A DNA stretch of 64,000 nt, taken from NCBI GenBank assembly GCA_013297775.1, contig JAAFIL010000015.1, positions 1 to 64,000 of the forward strand, given 5' to 3'. Below the pieces are notes generated by a model. It saw only the letters and a list, made by a program, of their open reading frames with translations. It was not told where the DNA came from and searched no databases. This document shows positions 1 to 8,950 of this stretch, one piece after another; the stretch's first letter is position 1, and every line of letters begins with the position of its first letter. This DNA is from Bacteroidota bacterium (lineage in GTDB: Bacteria > Bacteroidota > Bacteroidia > B-17B0 > Aurantibacillaceae). A program made the position numbers and the translations under genes.

Positions 1-2
1 AC

Positions 3-1895
3 ACCGAAGCCATTGCCAATGTTAAAAGCCGCGATGAAATTTTTTCTCTCATTTTTATATCCCTTACTTTTTTATATACGTTTTGGTTTAACGAAACCAA
101 AAAAACCAAACACTTGGCCTGGGCTTGCGTCATGTTCTTTTTAGCACTCTTATCCAAAGAATATGCGGTAATGTTATTGTTCTTAATTCCTTTAGCGATT
201 TATACCTTTACGACGAACGATTTCGATTTAAAAGAATTTTTTAAACCGTTGATGGGTTATGGCGTTGGCTCTTTAGGTATTCTATTAATGGTTAAAGCCT
301 TGAAAGGCTCTAAAGCCGCCACAGACAGCAACACTAAAAAATTCTTGGGTATTGTGATGGGCTTAGGCTTTGCTATTGCTGGGTTTTACTATTTCTATAA
401 GTTTGTTAAGACCTATAAAAATGTATTTATGTCGCTAACGTTTTTTGCAGTTTCGGCGGCTATTATGATTTTTATAAAGTACCGTTTTGACATTACCAAC
501 ACCGTGCCCGGCAAAAAAGATTTAAGTTTTTGGATAATGCCTTTTGCGTACCTCATCTTCGGTATTTTTATGTTTGGAGGAAAAACCAACGAAAAACGAA
601 ATTTAGGTTCGCTAATGAGTTGGTTCTATTTAGTTATTTTACTTTACTTAGGAATGCGTTTGGTAGCGGTGCGTTTAAAACCGGGTGTACCCGATACCGA
701 AATTTTAAATAATCCGTATTTATTAGCCGACGGGGTACAACAATTCTGTACCAAAGGTTATGTTTTATTGAAGTACCTAACTTTATTGGTATTCCCGCAT
801 CCGCTTTCGTCCGATTACTCATACAACACCATTCATTACCGCGATTTAGGCAGTTGGGATTTTTGGTTATCTATGGTCATTCATATCTCCATTCTAATTA
901 TTGGGGTTCGTTTAATGTTTAAAAAACACATTTTAGGATTTGCCATTTTAACGTACATCATTTTCTTATTAATGATTGGTAACATTTTAATGGACATTGG
1001 TGCCACCATGGGCGAACGTTTAATTTTCCACTCTTCCATTGGTTTTTGTATTGCCATGGCTTGGTTGATTTTAAAGGGCTTAGAGCGAATGGATTCTATT
1101 TCCTTTAATGTGCGCCGCGCTGGCTTTTTAACCTTGTTGGTTGTGGTGAGTTTTCTTTATGGTTGTAAAGCATGGGAGCGTAATTGGGATTGGAAAAATG
1201 ATGTTACCCTCTTCTTAAAAGACGTTAACACCATGCCACATAGTGTGTTGGTTTTAGGCAATGCTGGCGCACGTTGGGTAGATTTGGCCGATACCAAAGA
1301 GGTTACAGGAAAAAATATTCCAGGGCAAGATTCAACACGCTTTAACGATTACAATGGTACCCTTCACATTACTGACGAGGAAGTAAAAGAAGGCAATTAT
1401 AAAGATAAACGCGAAGCTGCACTTTATAAAGGGATTAAGTTTTTAAAACATGCCGTAGAATTACATCCACGTTACGTGAATGGCTATTTGAATTTAGGCT
1501 TGGCGCATTTTAAACTTAAAAAAGATTTTGAAGCGCTATTCTATTGGAAAAATGCAGAAAAATTATATCCTAACAATCCTTACTTGCGCAATTACTACAT
1601 TGTGTATTATAACGATTTGAAAAACAGAGGCGCACAATATTTTGCACGCGGGCGCATGGATAGTGCTGCTATTGAGTATAACAAATGCACCATACTCGAT
1701 CCATATAATCCGGAAGGGTGGTACAATGTAGGAGGTGCATTTTTTAACTTACGCCGCTACGATAGAGCAAAATATTGTTGGGAAAAAGCCTTGCAAGTAA
1801 ACCCAAATTATGCAGAGGCTAAAAAGGCGTTGCCGATGATACCTCCTGGCGTGGTTGCTTTGGGTCCTGCGCCACCAAAACAAATCAAAAACTAA
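3..1895 (+). CDS. TMTC-like membrane glycosyltransferase with C-terminal TPRs (5' end outside window)
   Basis: The frame is open to the left edge, so the real start is outside the window. The first visible residues (TEAIANVKSRDEI) match the conserved first extracytoplasmic loop of TMTC/PMT-type GT-C glycosyltransferases, which use lipid-linked mannose. Roughly ten hydrophobic segments follow. The last ~190 residues are soluble and carry at least two TPR units, seen as NGYLNLGLAHFKLKKDF and EGWYNVGGAFFNLRRYD. Membrane GT-C core plus C-terminal TPRs is the family's normal architecture. The acceptor is unknown; protein O-mannosylation occurs in Bacteroidota, so envelope protein glycosylation is my inference. 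The stop overlaps the next ATG by one base, so the two genes are probably co-translated. The family call is fairly safe, the substrate is not. Confidence 0.75.
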   Translation, partial: TEAIANVKSRDEIFSLIFISLTFLYTFWFNETKKTKHLAWACVMFFLALLSKEYAVMLLFLIPLAIYTFTTNDFDLKEFFKPLMGYGVGSLGILLMVKALKGSKAATDSNTKKFLGIVMGLGFAIAGFYYFYKFVKTYKNVFMSLTFFAVSAAIMIFIKYRFDITNTVPGKKDLSFWIMPFAYLIFGIFMFGGKTNEKRNLGSLMSWFYLVILLYLGMRLVAVRLKPGVPDTEILNNPYLLADGVQQFCTKGYVLLKYLTLLVFPHPLSSDYSYNTIHYRDLGSWDFWLSMVIHISILIIGVRLMFKKHILGFAILTYIIFLLMIGNILMDIGATMGERLIFHSSIGFCIAMAWLILKGLERMDSISFNVRRAGFLTLLVVVSFLYGCKAWERNWDWKNDVTLFLKDVNTMPHSVLVLGNAGARWVDLADTKEVTGKNIPGQDSTRFNDYNGTLHITDEEVKEGNYKDKREAALYKGIKFLKHAVELHPRYVNGYLNLGLAHFKLKKDFEALFYWKNAEKLYPNNPYLRNYYIVYYNDLKNRGAQYFARGRMDSAAIEYNKCTILDPYNPEGWYNVGGAFFNLRRYDRAKYCWEKALQVNPNYAEAKKALPMIPPGVVALGPAPPKQIKN

Positions 1896-2296
1896 TGCAA
1901 TTGATAAAGGGTTTAATGGGCGTGTTGTTGCTATGTGTTTTCCAAATACATGCACAGCAACACGCCTCTCTTGATACCATTAGGCTCGGTTCGGCTAAAG
2001 AAACGTTTTTGAATAGGAAGTTATTTGGCGATAGTTTGAGCAGCAGCTTTTATATTATTATTCGTAACGAAGTAAAGCGGCATAAACACCTTTACCATTC
2101 TGAGCAAATAGTAGTGCAAGCTGGCGAAGCCACAATGACTCTAGGCGATAAACAGTTTACTATTAAAAAAGGAGATGTTGTTTTTATTCCCAAAAACACC
2201 TACCATGCAGTTGAAGTTAAATCGAAACAAGCACTTAAAGTAGTAAGCATACAAGCACCATTTTTTGATGGAACAGACCGTGTGTATAACGATTAG
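1895..2296 (+). CDS. Secreted single-domain cupin protein
   Basis: 133 residues beginning with a signal peptide (residues 1-20, ending in HAQ). The rest is one small cupin barrel: motif 1 is visible as RHKHLYHSEQIVVQAGEATM (His residues and Glu as likely metal ligands) and motif 2 as GDVVFIPKNTYHAVEV. Cupins bind a metal or small ligand and many are isomerases or oxygenases; nothing here fixes the reaction. The periplasmic location is inferred from the signal peptide. The ATG overlaps the stop of the upstream glycosyltransferase (TAATG), and the next gene starts 15 bases downstream, so the three genes look like one operon. Confidence 0.75.
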   Translation: MQLIKGLMGVLLLCVFQIHAQQHASLDTIRLGSAKETFLNRKLFGDSLSSSFYIIIRNEVKRHKHLYHSEQIVVQAGEATMTLGDKQFTIKKGDVVFIPKNTYHAVEVKSKQALKVVSIQAPFFDGTDRVYND

Positions 2297-2311
2297 AAGA
2301 AAATAGAAGCC

Positions 2312-4411
2312 ATGAACAAGTACTTACATTTCATTTTAGGATTAACCTTAATGGGGTTTAACTTAAAAGCACAAGTTATTTATAAAGAAACCTTTGGCGG
2401 ATTGGTTTTAAACCAAGGACCTGCATCGCCTACACAAGCTGTTTCGGCTTACACAAGCATTCCAACTAATTATTTACTACTTAACGATGGGTTTAGCAAC
2501 AATACAGGTGGTGGCTTAACGTATAACAAACCGTTTAATAATGCCGCTTTAAAAAAGACGGGCTGGGCTTGCGTGTATAATGCTAATGTTAACGATACGT
2601 TTTTAGTAGCCACGTCTTGGCTCGACTCGGTGGCAACGTGTAACCGTTGGGTTATTACGCCTCCCATTACCATTCCTAACGATACCTCGGTGTTTACTTG
2701 GAATGCCATGAGTCCGGATGCAAATTTTGCCGATGGTTACGAAGTTTACTTAACAACCAACACTTCGACCAATGTGAGCAGTAATGATTTTACACTTCCC
2801 AATCGTTTGTTTGCTTTAACTGATAATAACACAGCGGGTGGTGGCGAGCGACCCACTTGGACTAAACGCTCTGTTTCTTTGGCTGGATACAGCGGGCAAA
2901 CCGTTCGCTTTGCTTTTCGGAACAACTCTCGCGACCGCTATCAATTATGGATTGATGATATTGAAGTGGTGCGGTTACAAGTGGCCAACGATGCTGCTGC
3001 TTTTCAAATGGGATATACGAAATACAGTTTAGCTGGCAGTTCGCAAACGGCATCCATTAGTGTTTCGGCTTTGGGAAGCCAAGCCATTTCGACTATTTCG
3101 GTGAGTTATAAAATTGGTAGCACGTTTCCAATTAACGAAGTATTCACCATTAATCCACCGTTAACTTATGGACAAACTAAAGTATTAAGTTTTAGCGCTC
3201 CGTTTACCATTGCAAGCCCAGGGAATTATGCTTTTAAAGTTTGGGTTAATACCGTTAATGGTGTACCCGATCAAAATAGGTTTAATGATACATTGAGCAA
3301 CAGCTTGAGTGTGCAAACGACTGTGCCTGTTAAAAAAGTTTTGATAGAGCAGTTTACCAGTGCTAGCGATGGGGCTTGCAGTCAATCGCAAGTTAATTTT
3401 TTAGCGCTTTCAAATAGTTCGGTTATTGCGATTTCGGTACACGACGCCGATAGCCTTCAAAACCACAACGCCTCGGGACTGTTAGTAGGTTATAAAACTA
3501 ATTTTGCAACAGCCATGGTGGATCGTCAGTTTTGGATGGATGAAAACACAGTGGCACTTAATCAACCCAAATGGTCAGCCAAGGTAACAGAGCGTTTAAA
3601 CAGCGTGAGTCCGACGGCCGTTAGTATTATCAATAAAACGTATAATTCGATTACTCGCGAATTAAGTTTTACCGTTAAGGCCGATTTTGTAGCAGAGGTA
3701 AAAGGCGATTACCGTTTTAATGCGGCCATTGTTGAGAATAACGTTTATGGACCGATATTAGATAGTAGTGATAATGGTTTTAATCAACACAATAATTTTT
3801 ATTTTACGCCTTGGAGTACCTATTACCAAATGGGTTACTTTAATACCAATGCCAACACTTATATTCTAAAAGCAAATACATTTAAACACCAACGCGTCCT
3901 CAATCGCTCGTTTGATGGTGCATTTGGGGTAAGTGGCGGCATTCCCAGCAATGGCGGCACGTTGAACCAATCGTTTACGAAAACATTTACGCTAACACTT
4001 CCACAGCCAACAAACGGTTCGTACCAATGGAATGCCGATAATATTTATTTAGTAGGGTATGTAGCCGAATTTAATTTTGATAAAACGAAACGTACGGTGT
4101 TAAATGTTGCACAAGAAAAACTAACCAATGGCAACGAGGTTATCAGTGTTAGCGAACAAAGTCTTGGTGCTTTAAATTGGTCGGTATATCCAAATCCTGC
4201 GCAACAAGTTATTAGCATTCAATTGGCCAATGCGCCCAATGCTACTGCCATAGTAACTATTACTGATTTAATGGGCAAGGTGGTTTATACAGGTGCCTTA
4301 AGCTCGGGTTTTGCGTCATTAGATTTAGGTCATTTATTGAGTGGCACTTATATTTTGAGTGTTTTATCAGATGGGCAAATGGGCTATCGAAAATTAATTT
4401 TAACGCGTTAA
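2312..4411 (+). CDS. T9SS-secreted Omp28-like protein with choice-of-anchor domain
   Basis: 699 residues. Signal peptide 1-20 (..NLKAQ). Residues about 25-215 resemble the MAM/jelly-roll 'choice-of-anchor J' or cleaved-adhesin fold (ITIPNDTSVFTWNAMSPD; LWIDDIEVVRL). Residues about 335-560 resemble the Omp28-related outer-membrane protein domain, a thioredoxin-like fold (VLIEQFTSASDGACSQSQ). The last ~80 residues are a type A T9SS sorting domain (SVYPNPAQQ ... GTYILSVLSDG ... RKLILTR). By family knowledge the C-terminal domain sends the protein through the T9SS to the surface or medium, where it is removed. It follows the cupin gene by 15 bases. The biological role is unknown. Confidence 0.8.
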   Translation: MNKYLHFILGLTLMGFNLKAQVIYKETFGGLVLNQGPASPTQAVSAYTSIPTNYLLLNDGFSNNTGGGLTYNKPFNNAALKKTGWACVYNANVNDTFLVATSWLDSVATCNRWVITPPITIPNDTSVFTWNAMSPDANFADGYEVYLTTNTSTNVSSNDFTLPNRLFALTDNNTAGGGERPTWTKRSVSLAGYSGQTVRFAFRNNSRDRYQLWIDDIEVVRLQVANDAAAFQMGYTKYSLAGSSQTASISVSALGSQAISTISVSYKIGSTFPINEVFTINPPLTYGQTKVLSFSAPFTIASPGNYAFKVWVNTVNGVPDQNRFNDTLSNSLSVQTTVPVKKVLIEQFTSASDGACSQSQVNFLALSNSSVIAISVHDADSLQNHNASGLLVGYKTNFATAMVDRQFWMDENTVALNQPKWSAKVTERLNSVSPTAVSIINKTYNSITRELSFTVKADFVAEVKGDYRFNAAIVENNVYGPILDSSDNGFNQHNNFYFTPWSTYYQMGYFNTNANTYILKANTFKHQRVLNRSFDGAFGVSGGIPSNGGTLNQSFTKTFTLTLPQPTNGSYQWNADNIYLVGYVAEFNFDKTKRTVLNVAQEKLTNGNEVISVSEQSLGALNWSVYPNPAQQVISIQLANAPNATAIVTITDLMGKVVYTGALSSGFASLDLGHLLSGTYILSVLSDGQMGYRKLILTR

Positions 4412-4507
4412 ACCGAAAATAGATTACGCAAAATTTACGGCGTTTATAGTGTGTGCGTCTGGTTCTTTGGTCTTTCGTTGCAATTTTAACTATCTATTTG
4501 CGGATTA

Positions 4508-4538
4508 TTTTGTTACACCGAAAAAAAGTGTAATTTTG
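4508..4538 (+). promoter_or_regulatory. Bacteroidota-type promoter of tRNA-Leu
   Basis: TTTTG at 4508-4512, 18 bases, then TAATTTTG at 4531-4538. This fits the Bacteroidota sigma consensus (TTTG, then TAnnTTTG) and sits 11 bases before the mature tRNA start. Confidence 0.65.
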
Positions 4539-4549
4539 CACTCAGTTAA

Positions 4550-4631
4550 GCGGATGTGGCGTAACTGGCAGCCGCGCCAGACTTAGGATCTGGTGCCGAG
4601 AGGCGTGGGGGTTCGAGTCCCTTCATCCGCA
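4550..4631 (+). tRNA. tRNA-Leu(UAG)
   Basis: An 82-base cloverleaf can be drawn by hand. The acceptor stem is GCGGATG (4550-4556) with CATCCGC (4624-4630) and discriminator A at 4631. The anticodon stem is CCAGA/TCTGG (4577-4581, 4589-4593), with loop CTTAGGA and anticodon TAG at 4584-4586. A long variable arm follows, as expected for a class II (Leu/Ser) tRNA, then a T-loop TTCGAGT. CCA is not encoded. A UAG anticodon reads CUN leucine codons. Confidence 0.95.
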
Positions 4632-4638
4632 CTTCAAG

Positions 4639-4664
4639 AAAGCATACATAGGGTATGCTTTTAT
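4639..4664 (+). terminator. Rho-independent terminator of tRNA-Leu
   Basis: Stem AAAGCATAC (4639-4647) pairs with GTATGCTTT (4653-4661) across a five-base loop and runs into a T-rich tail. It lies 7 bases after the tRNA. Confidence 0.7.
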
Positions 4665-4783
4665 TGCTTATACTATTAACGTACTACTGAAAAACAAGTA
4701 GTTCTTTAAACTTAACAGATTTTAACCGCTTAAATAACTCTTTAGGAACAAAACTTGTAATACTCAAAGAAAATAATAAACGT

Positions 4784-5821
4784 ATGAAAAAAATAAATTA
4801 CTTAATTGCTGGTTTTATGTTGGTGTGTTCCCTTGCTTTTGCTCAAAACACCTATAATGTGGTATTGTTTTCGGAAGATGGAGAACCGTTTTTTGCTTTT
4901 GTAAATGGTATTCGTCAAAATGATAGGGCCGAAACTAATATTCGGGTTACAAATCTTAATTCTGAAATTTTAAATGTTCGTGTTGTATTCGAAAATAAAG
5001 CGAACCCACAACTTAAACAAAATTTCAACTTTGATCCAGGGTTTGAACATACCATTAATATTAAACGCAATATGAAAAAAGAAATAAAAATGCGTTATTT
5101 TGGTCAATCACCTTTGGATGAAGTTAGCAATACTTCTATTGCAACTATACCTTTTCATACTACCGAAAATGCTATCGAAACAAGCGCGCCAGTTGTGAAT
5201 ACTTCTGTTGGCTCATCCAATGCAACAGGTTCGTCGGGTAATGTGGCTGTTAGTGGCACCACCGTGGTTACTACCACTACACAAAATGGTAATACGAATG
5301 CAACTGGAGGCGGCACCAATGGCTCTATCAGCATCAACATGGGAGGCGTTAACATGAGTGTTAATACTAACATCAATGATATGGAAGTGATGCCGCAAAC
5401 CAATTCTTCGACCGTTGTTAGTAAAACAGTTACTACTACATCGAGCAGCAGCATGACTACTCCTAGACAAGAAACTGTTGTTAGAAACGAAGTTGCGCCA
5501 GTTGCAGCTAGTGCAGTTAACACAGGTTGTGCAAGCCCTATGAGTCCGGCGGCGTATGCAAAAATGAAAAAAGCTATTGAGGATAAACCTTTTTCGGATA
5601 CTAAAATGAGTACCGCCAAAGTAGCTAGTAAAAATGCGTGTTTAAGTGCCGATCAAATTGCGGGCATTTGTAAGTTGTTTTCGATGGATGATGATAAATT
5701 AGCTTATGCTAAATATGCTTATCCGTTTTGTGTAGATAAGGAATCATTCTATAATGTGAGTAATGTTTTTTCGTTTAGTTCTACTACTGACGCATTGAAC
5801 AAGTTCCTTGAACAGAAGTAG
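4784..5821 (+). CDS. Secreted DUF4476 domain protein
   Basis: 345 residues. Signal peptide 1-20 (..SLAFAQ). Residues 21-115 form a beta-rich module. Residues about 120-245 are a low-complexity Ser/Thr/Asn/Val linker. Residues about 250-345 are a DUF4476 domain: MSPAAYAKMKKAIEDKPFSD, then LSADQIAGICKLFSMDDDK, then a Phe/Ser-rich end. DUF4476 is common in Bacteroidota envelope proteins and has no assigned reaction. The gene stands alone between the tRNA terminator and a repeat-rich gap. The domain call is good; the function is unknown. Confidence 0.75.
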   Translation: MKKINYLIAGFMLVCSLAFAQNTYNVVLFSEDGEPFFAFVNGIRQNDRAETNIRVTNLNSEILNVRVVFENKANPQLKQNFNFDPGFEHTINIKRNMKKEIKMRYFGQSPLDEVSNTSIATIPFHTTENAIETSAPVVNTSVGSSNATGSSGNVAVSGTTVVTTTTQNGNTNATGGGTNGSISINMGGVNMSVNTNINDMEVMPQTNSSTVVSKTVTTTSSSSMTTPRQETVVRNEVAPVAASAVNTGCASPMSPAAYAKMKKAIEDKPFSDTKMSTAKVASKNACLSADQIAGICKLFSMDDDKLAYAKYAYPFCVDKESFYNVSNVFSFSSTTDALNKFLEQK

Positions 5822-5883
5822 GTAATGCGTTGTAATTTTTTAAGCAAGTTGTGTATTCTAGTTAGAATAGTTTAAACGATGAA

Positions 5884-5967
5884 GTGGCACGCTAAGGCGC
5901 AAAGAAGAATACATAAAGTGTTGGGATAGGTTTTTGATGGCACGCAAAGGCGCAAAGTTCGCAAAGG
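5884..5967 (+). repeat. Two copies of a dispersed GGCACGC..GGCGCAAAG repeat
   Basis: TGGCACGCTAAGGCGCAAAG lies at 5885-5904. A fuller copy at 5938-5967 adds a GTTCGCAAAGG tail. The same motif occurs three times, in reverse complement, in the tandem array at 52308-52606. No coding potential. Confidence 0.7.
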
Positions 5968-6000
5968 AAAAATAAATAAATCGTTGATTTTAAAATTTTA

Positions 6001-6178
6001 ACCCAAATTATGCATTAGGAAAAAACATCTCCGTTTTATTTGACCAACTCCTTCAAAAACAGCGTTTTATGTTTATAATTTTCTAATGCATAGCATTAGG
6101 TAATCACCAAAAATCGCTACAAGCCAGATGAATCAAGGGTTTCGTGATTTATTAAACGGGCTAATGCATAATTTGGGT
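6001..6178. mobile_element. MITE-like element with 18-bp terminal inverted repeats
   Basis: ACCCAAATTATGCATTAG at 6001-6018 is the exact reverse complement of CTAATGCATAATTTGGGT at 6161-6178. Both ends are flanked by TTA (5998-6000 and 6179-6181), which could be a 3-bp target duplication. The interior has no open frame of note and carries a palindrome, CTAATGC ATA GCATTAG, near 6083-6099, which repeats the end motif. Size and ends fit a non-autonomous element. The parental transposase is not in the window and I cannot name its family. AT-rich flanks weaken the target-site argument. Confidence 0.55.
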
Positions 6179-6442
6179 TTAAGAAAGAGAGATTTATAAC
6201 AACTATAAAACTTATTAGCTTCCTATAAATACGTTAAGTTGTACAACCAATGTGTCTTAGTGTAATTTTTACACTAAAGCTAAAACAAATTTATTTTGGG
6301 TTATCTTATTTTAAAATGGTACTTGTCTTTTTCAAGTATATGATACCATTTATAACTAAAAACCGAAAAAGGACGTTGAACTCTTCTTCCGTGAGTGGTA
6401 GTTACGACTTCGCTCAATAAGAGGCACGGCAATGTTTCCTTA
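6179..6442. other. Non-coding gap, no gene seen
   Basis: AT-rich sequence between the MITE-like element and the minus-strand hydrolase. It contains a small hairpin near 6258-6274 and a short stretch with CGACTTCGCTCAATAAG near 6407, similar to a motif near 52239. No open frame, RNA or promoter is supported. Confidence 0.4.
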
Positions 6443-7399
6443 TTAAACCATCCCAATATGTATTAACGCATCGCCTGCATTAACCACAGGGTGATTGTTA
6501 ATACCAACAATATAGCCATCTGTTTTACTATAAATTTCACTTTGAATTTCGCCAAAGGGATTGCAAATTACGCCAAGCATATCGCCTTTATTAACATGCG
6601 CCCCATTATTTACATTCATGTGAAATAAACCACTTTCGTGTGCACGTATCCATGTGTCGCGAATAATTTTGACACTCGGATTGCTTGGCAAATCAAGTTC
6701 TAACATGCCATAACTATTCATTAAACGCAAGCAGCCTTGTATGCCTTCGTTAATGGCTAAGTAATCAAAGCGCATACTTTCTCCACCTTCGTAAACCAAA
6801 ATAGGTTTATTCTTTTTTGCCGCTTCTTTTCTAAATGTGCCATCGCGGTATGTGCTGTCAATTATGAGCGGAGGCGAAAAGCGTTCGGCTAAGTTAACGT
6901 TGTCGTTAAACTCGAACACACAACGCAACTGTGGGTAGTTATTTATTTTGGCACCACCTGTATGAAAATCAATTCCAAAATCAATAATAGGTAAAATGTG
7001 TTTCATTAAATCGTAGGCAATTCTACTGCCTAAAGACCCGCTTTTAGACCCAGGAAAACAACGGTTTAAATCGCGCCCATCGGGTAACTCACGACTTCCA
7101 TAAAGAAAAGATACAATATTAATAACAGGAATGGCAATTAGGGTTCCGCACTTTAAATGTTTAACCTCTTGCCGTTTAATTATTTTTCGGATGATTTCAA
7201 TGCCGTTCGTTTCCTCGCCATGCATGCCCGCACACAAAAGTAAATTGGGACCGCTTTTGCCGCTATTGATAACATGTACCGGAATTTCGATTTTTGTTTT
7301 TGTATGCAGTTCATACGAATTGAGTATAACAGTTTCAGAACTGTTATCTGCAATAACCTGACCATTAATTGAAATTTGCACTATTGAAATTTTATGCAA
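6443..7399 (-). CDS. Succinylglutamate desuccinylase/aspartoacylase family zinc hydrolase
   Basis: 318 residues with the M14-like AstE/AspA fold. The zinc site reads GMHGEE (His and Glu ligands), then DGRDLNRCFPG (substrate Arg/Asn motif), then DFHTGG (third ligand), and later VYEGGE near the catalytic Glu position. The C-terminal ~90 residues form a lipoyl-like barrel typical of this family (GLFHMNVNNGAHVNKGD). Family members hydrolyse amide bonds of N-acyl amino acids or similar small substrates; the substrate here is not deducible. The start is a TTG at 7399, because a stop lies two codons upstream and the next Met is inside the active-site motif. It is divergent from the dehydrogenase at 7472. 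Confidence 0.85.
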   Translation of the reverse strand: MHKISIVQISINGQVIADNSSETVILNSYELHTKTKIEIPVHVINSGKSGPNLLLCAGMHGEETNGIEIIRKIIKRQEVKHLKCGTLIAIPVINIVSFLYGSRELPDGRDLNRCFPGSKSGSLGSRIAYDLMKHILPIIDFGIDFHTGGAKINNYPQLRCVFEFNDNVNLAERFSPPLIIDSTYRDGTFRKEAAKKNKPILVYEGGESMRFDYLAINEGIQGCLRLMNSYGMLELDLPSNPSVKIIRDTWIRAHESGLFHMNVNNGAHVNKGDMLGVICNPFGEIQSEIYSKTDGYIVGINNHPVVNAGDALIHIGMV

Positions 7400-7471
7400 A
7401 TATCATTAATTCTACTTAATAAAAATAGGAGATATAAAATAGCTTTTTTGTACATTCGATTTTTTATAGCG

Positions 7472-8917
7472 ATGCAAAAAATATTAAACTATATCAATGG
7501 CGTTTTGGTGGAACCGCAATCGAATACTTGGCTTGATAATTATAAGCCATCCACAGGAAAAGTGTATGCCTTAATTCCGGATAGTGATGCCAATGATGTA
7601 GAGGCGGCGCACGTAGCGGCCAAAGCGGCTTTTGCGGATTGGAGTCAGTTGCCTAAAGAAAAACGCTCGGCTTATTTATTAAAGATAGCACAGTTAATAG
7701 ATTTGAATTTGGATAAATTGGCGTTAGCCGAAAGCATTGATAATGGTAAGCCTTTAAAGCTCGCAAAAACAGTAGATATACCCCGAGCGGCAGCTAATTT
7801 TCATTTTTATGGTACTGCTATTTTGCACTATGCCTCGGAGGCACACAGCATGGAAGATACGGCTATTAACTACACCTTGCGCCAGCCCGTGGGTGTGGCA
7901 GGCTGCATTTCGCCGTGGAATTTACCCTTGTATTTATTTAGTTGGAAGGTAGCCCCTGCCTTAGCTGCAGGTTGCACGGTGGTTGCAAAACCTAGTGAAA
8001 TAACACCAATGACCGCTTACCTTTTATCGGAGTTGTGCATAGAGGCGGGCTTACCCAAAGGAGTATTTAACATTGTGCATGGCTTAGGCCCTAAAGTAGG
8101 TAATGCCATTGTTAGTCATCCAGGTATTCCATTAGTTTCGTTCACAGGTGGAACGGCTACTGGCAAACAGATTGCCAGTATTGCAGCACCATTGTTCAAA
8201 AAACTATCGTTAGAGTTAGGCGGTAAAAATGCGAACCTTATTTTTGCTGATTGTGATTATGAAAAAATGATGAGCACTACCTTGCAATCGTCGTTTGCCA
8301 ACCAAGGACAAATTTGTTTGTGCGGCTCGCGTTTGTTTATTGAACGCTCTATTTACGAAAAATTTAAAACTGACTTTGTAAGTCGAGTAAACGCTTTAAA
8401 AGTTGGTGAACCTTTAGAAGAAACCACCAAAATTGGAGCCGTTGTTTCATTGGCTCATCAAGAAAAAATTTTATCTTACATTGCTTTAGCGCAACAAGAA
8501 GGCGGAACTGTTTTAACGGGTGGCCACAAAGTAGAACTTGATGGCGAACATTCGCAAGGGTATTACATAGCACCAACTGTTATAGAAGGATTGGCTTACG
8601 ATTGCAGAACCAATCAAGAAGAAATATTTGGTCCGGTTGTAACCCTTACGCCCTTTGATACAGAAGAAGAAGCCTTAGCCATGGCAAACAGCACGCCCTA
8701 TGGGTTGGCGAGTATTGTTTGGACAGAACAGTTAACGCGCGCTCACCGTTTAGCCAATCAAATACATGCGGGCATTGTGTGGATAAACTGTTGGCTGTTG
8801 CGCGATTTAAGAACACCATTTGGAGGCGTTAAAGCTAGTGGCGTTGGGCGCGAGGGCGGCTTTGAAGCACTAGACTTTTTTACAGAGCCTAAAAACGTTT
8901 GTATAAAATTGAAATAG
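7472..8917 (+). CDS. NAD(P)-dependent semialdehyde dehydrogenase (hydroxymuconic/aminomuconic type)
   Basis: 481 residues from ATG 7472. The frame is open further upstream, but that part overlaps the divergent gene and looks non-coding. ALDH motifs are complete: ISPWNLPLYL, SFTGGTATGK, the Glu motif LELGGKNANL, and the catalytic Cys in FANQGQICLCGSR. The C-terminal signature WINCWLLRDLRTPFGG with SGVGREGG and the FFTEPKNVCIKL end closely match DmpC/XylG-type 2-hydroxymuconic and 2-aminomuconic semialdehyde dehydrogenases. These oxidise ring-cleavage semialdehydes in aromatic or tryptophan/kynurenine breakdown. No other catabolic gene is next to it, so the exact substrate is open. Confidence 0.85.
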   Translation: MQKILNYINGVLVEPQSNTWLDNYKPSTGKVYALIPDSDANDVEAAHVAAKAAFADWSQLPKEKRSAYLLKIAQLIDLNLDKLALAESIDNGKPLKLAKTVDIPRAAANFHFYGTAILHYASEAHSMEDTAINYTLRQPVGVAGCISPWNLPLYLFSWKVAPALAAGCTVVAKPSEITPMTAYLLSELCIEAGLPKGVFNIVHGLGPKVGNAIVSHPGIPLVSFTGGTATGKQIASIAAPLFKKLSLELGGKNANLIFADCDYEKMMSTTLQSSFANQGQICLCGSRLFIERSIYEKFKTDFVSRVNALKVGEPLEETTKIGAVVSLAHQEKILSYIALAQQEGGTVLTGGHKVELDGEHSQGYYIAPTVIEGLAYDCRTNQEEIFGPVVTLTPFDTEEEALAMANSTPYGLASIVWTEQLTRAHRLANQIHAGIVWINCWLLRDLRTPFGGVKASGVGREGGFEALDFFTEPKNVCIKLK

Positions 8918-8950
8918 TTAAATAAAGGGTTTCACTTAAATAATGTATGA

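Noticed and set aside
5155-5619. Minus-strand open frame of 154 codons opposite the DUF4476 gene
   Set aside because: It is the mirror of the low-complexity linker of the plus-strand gene and has no start signal.
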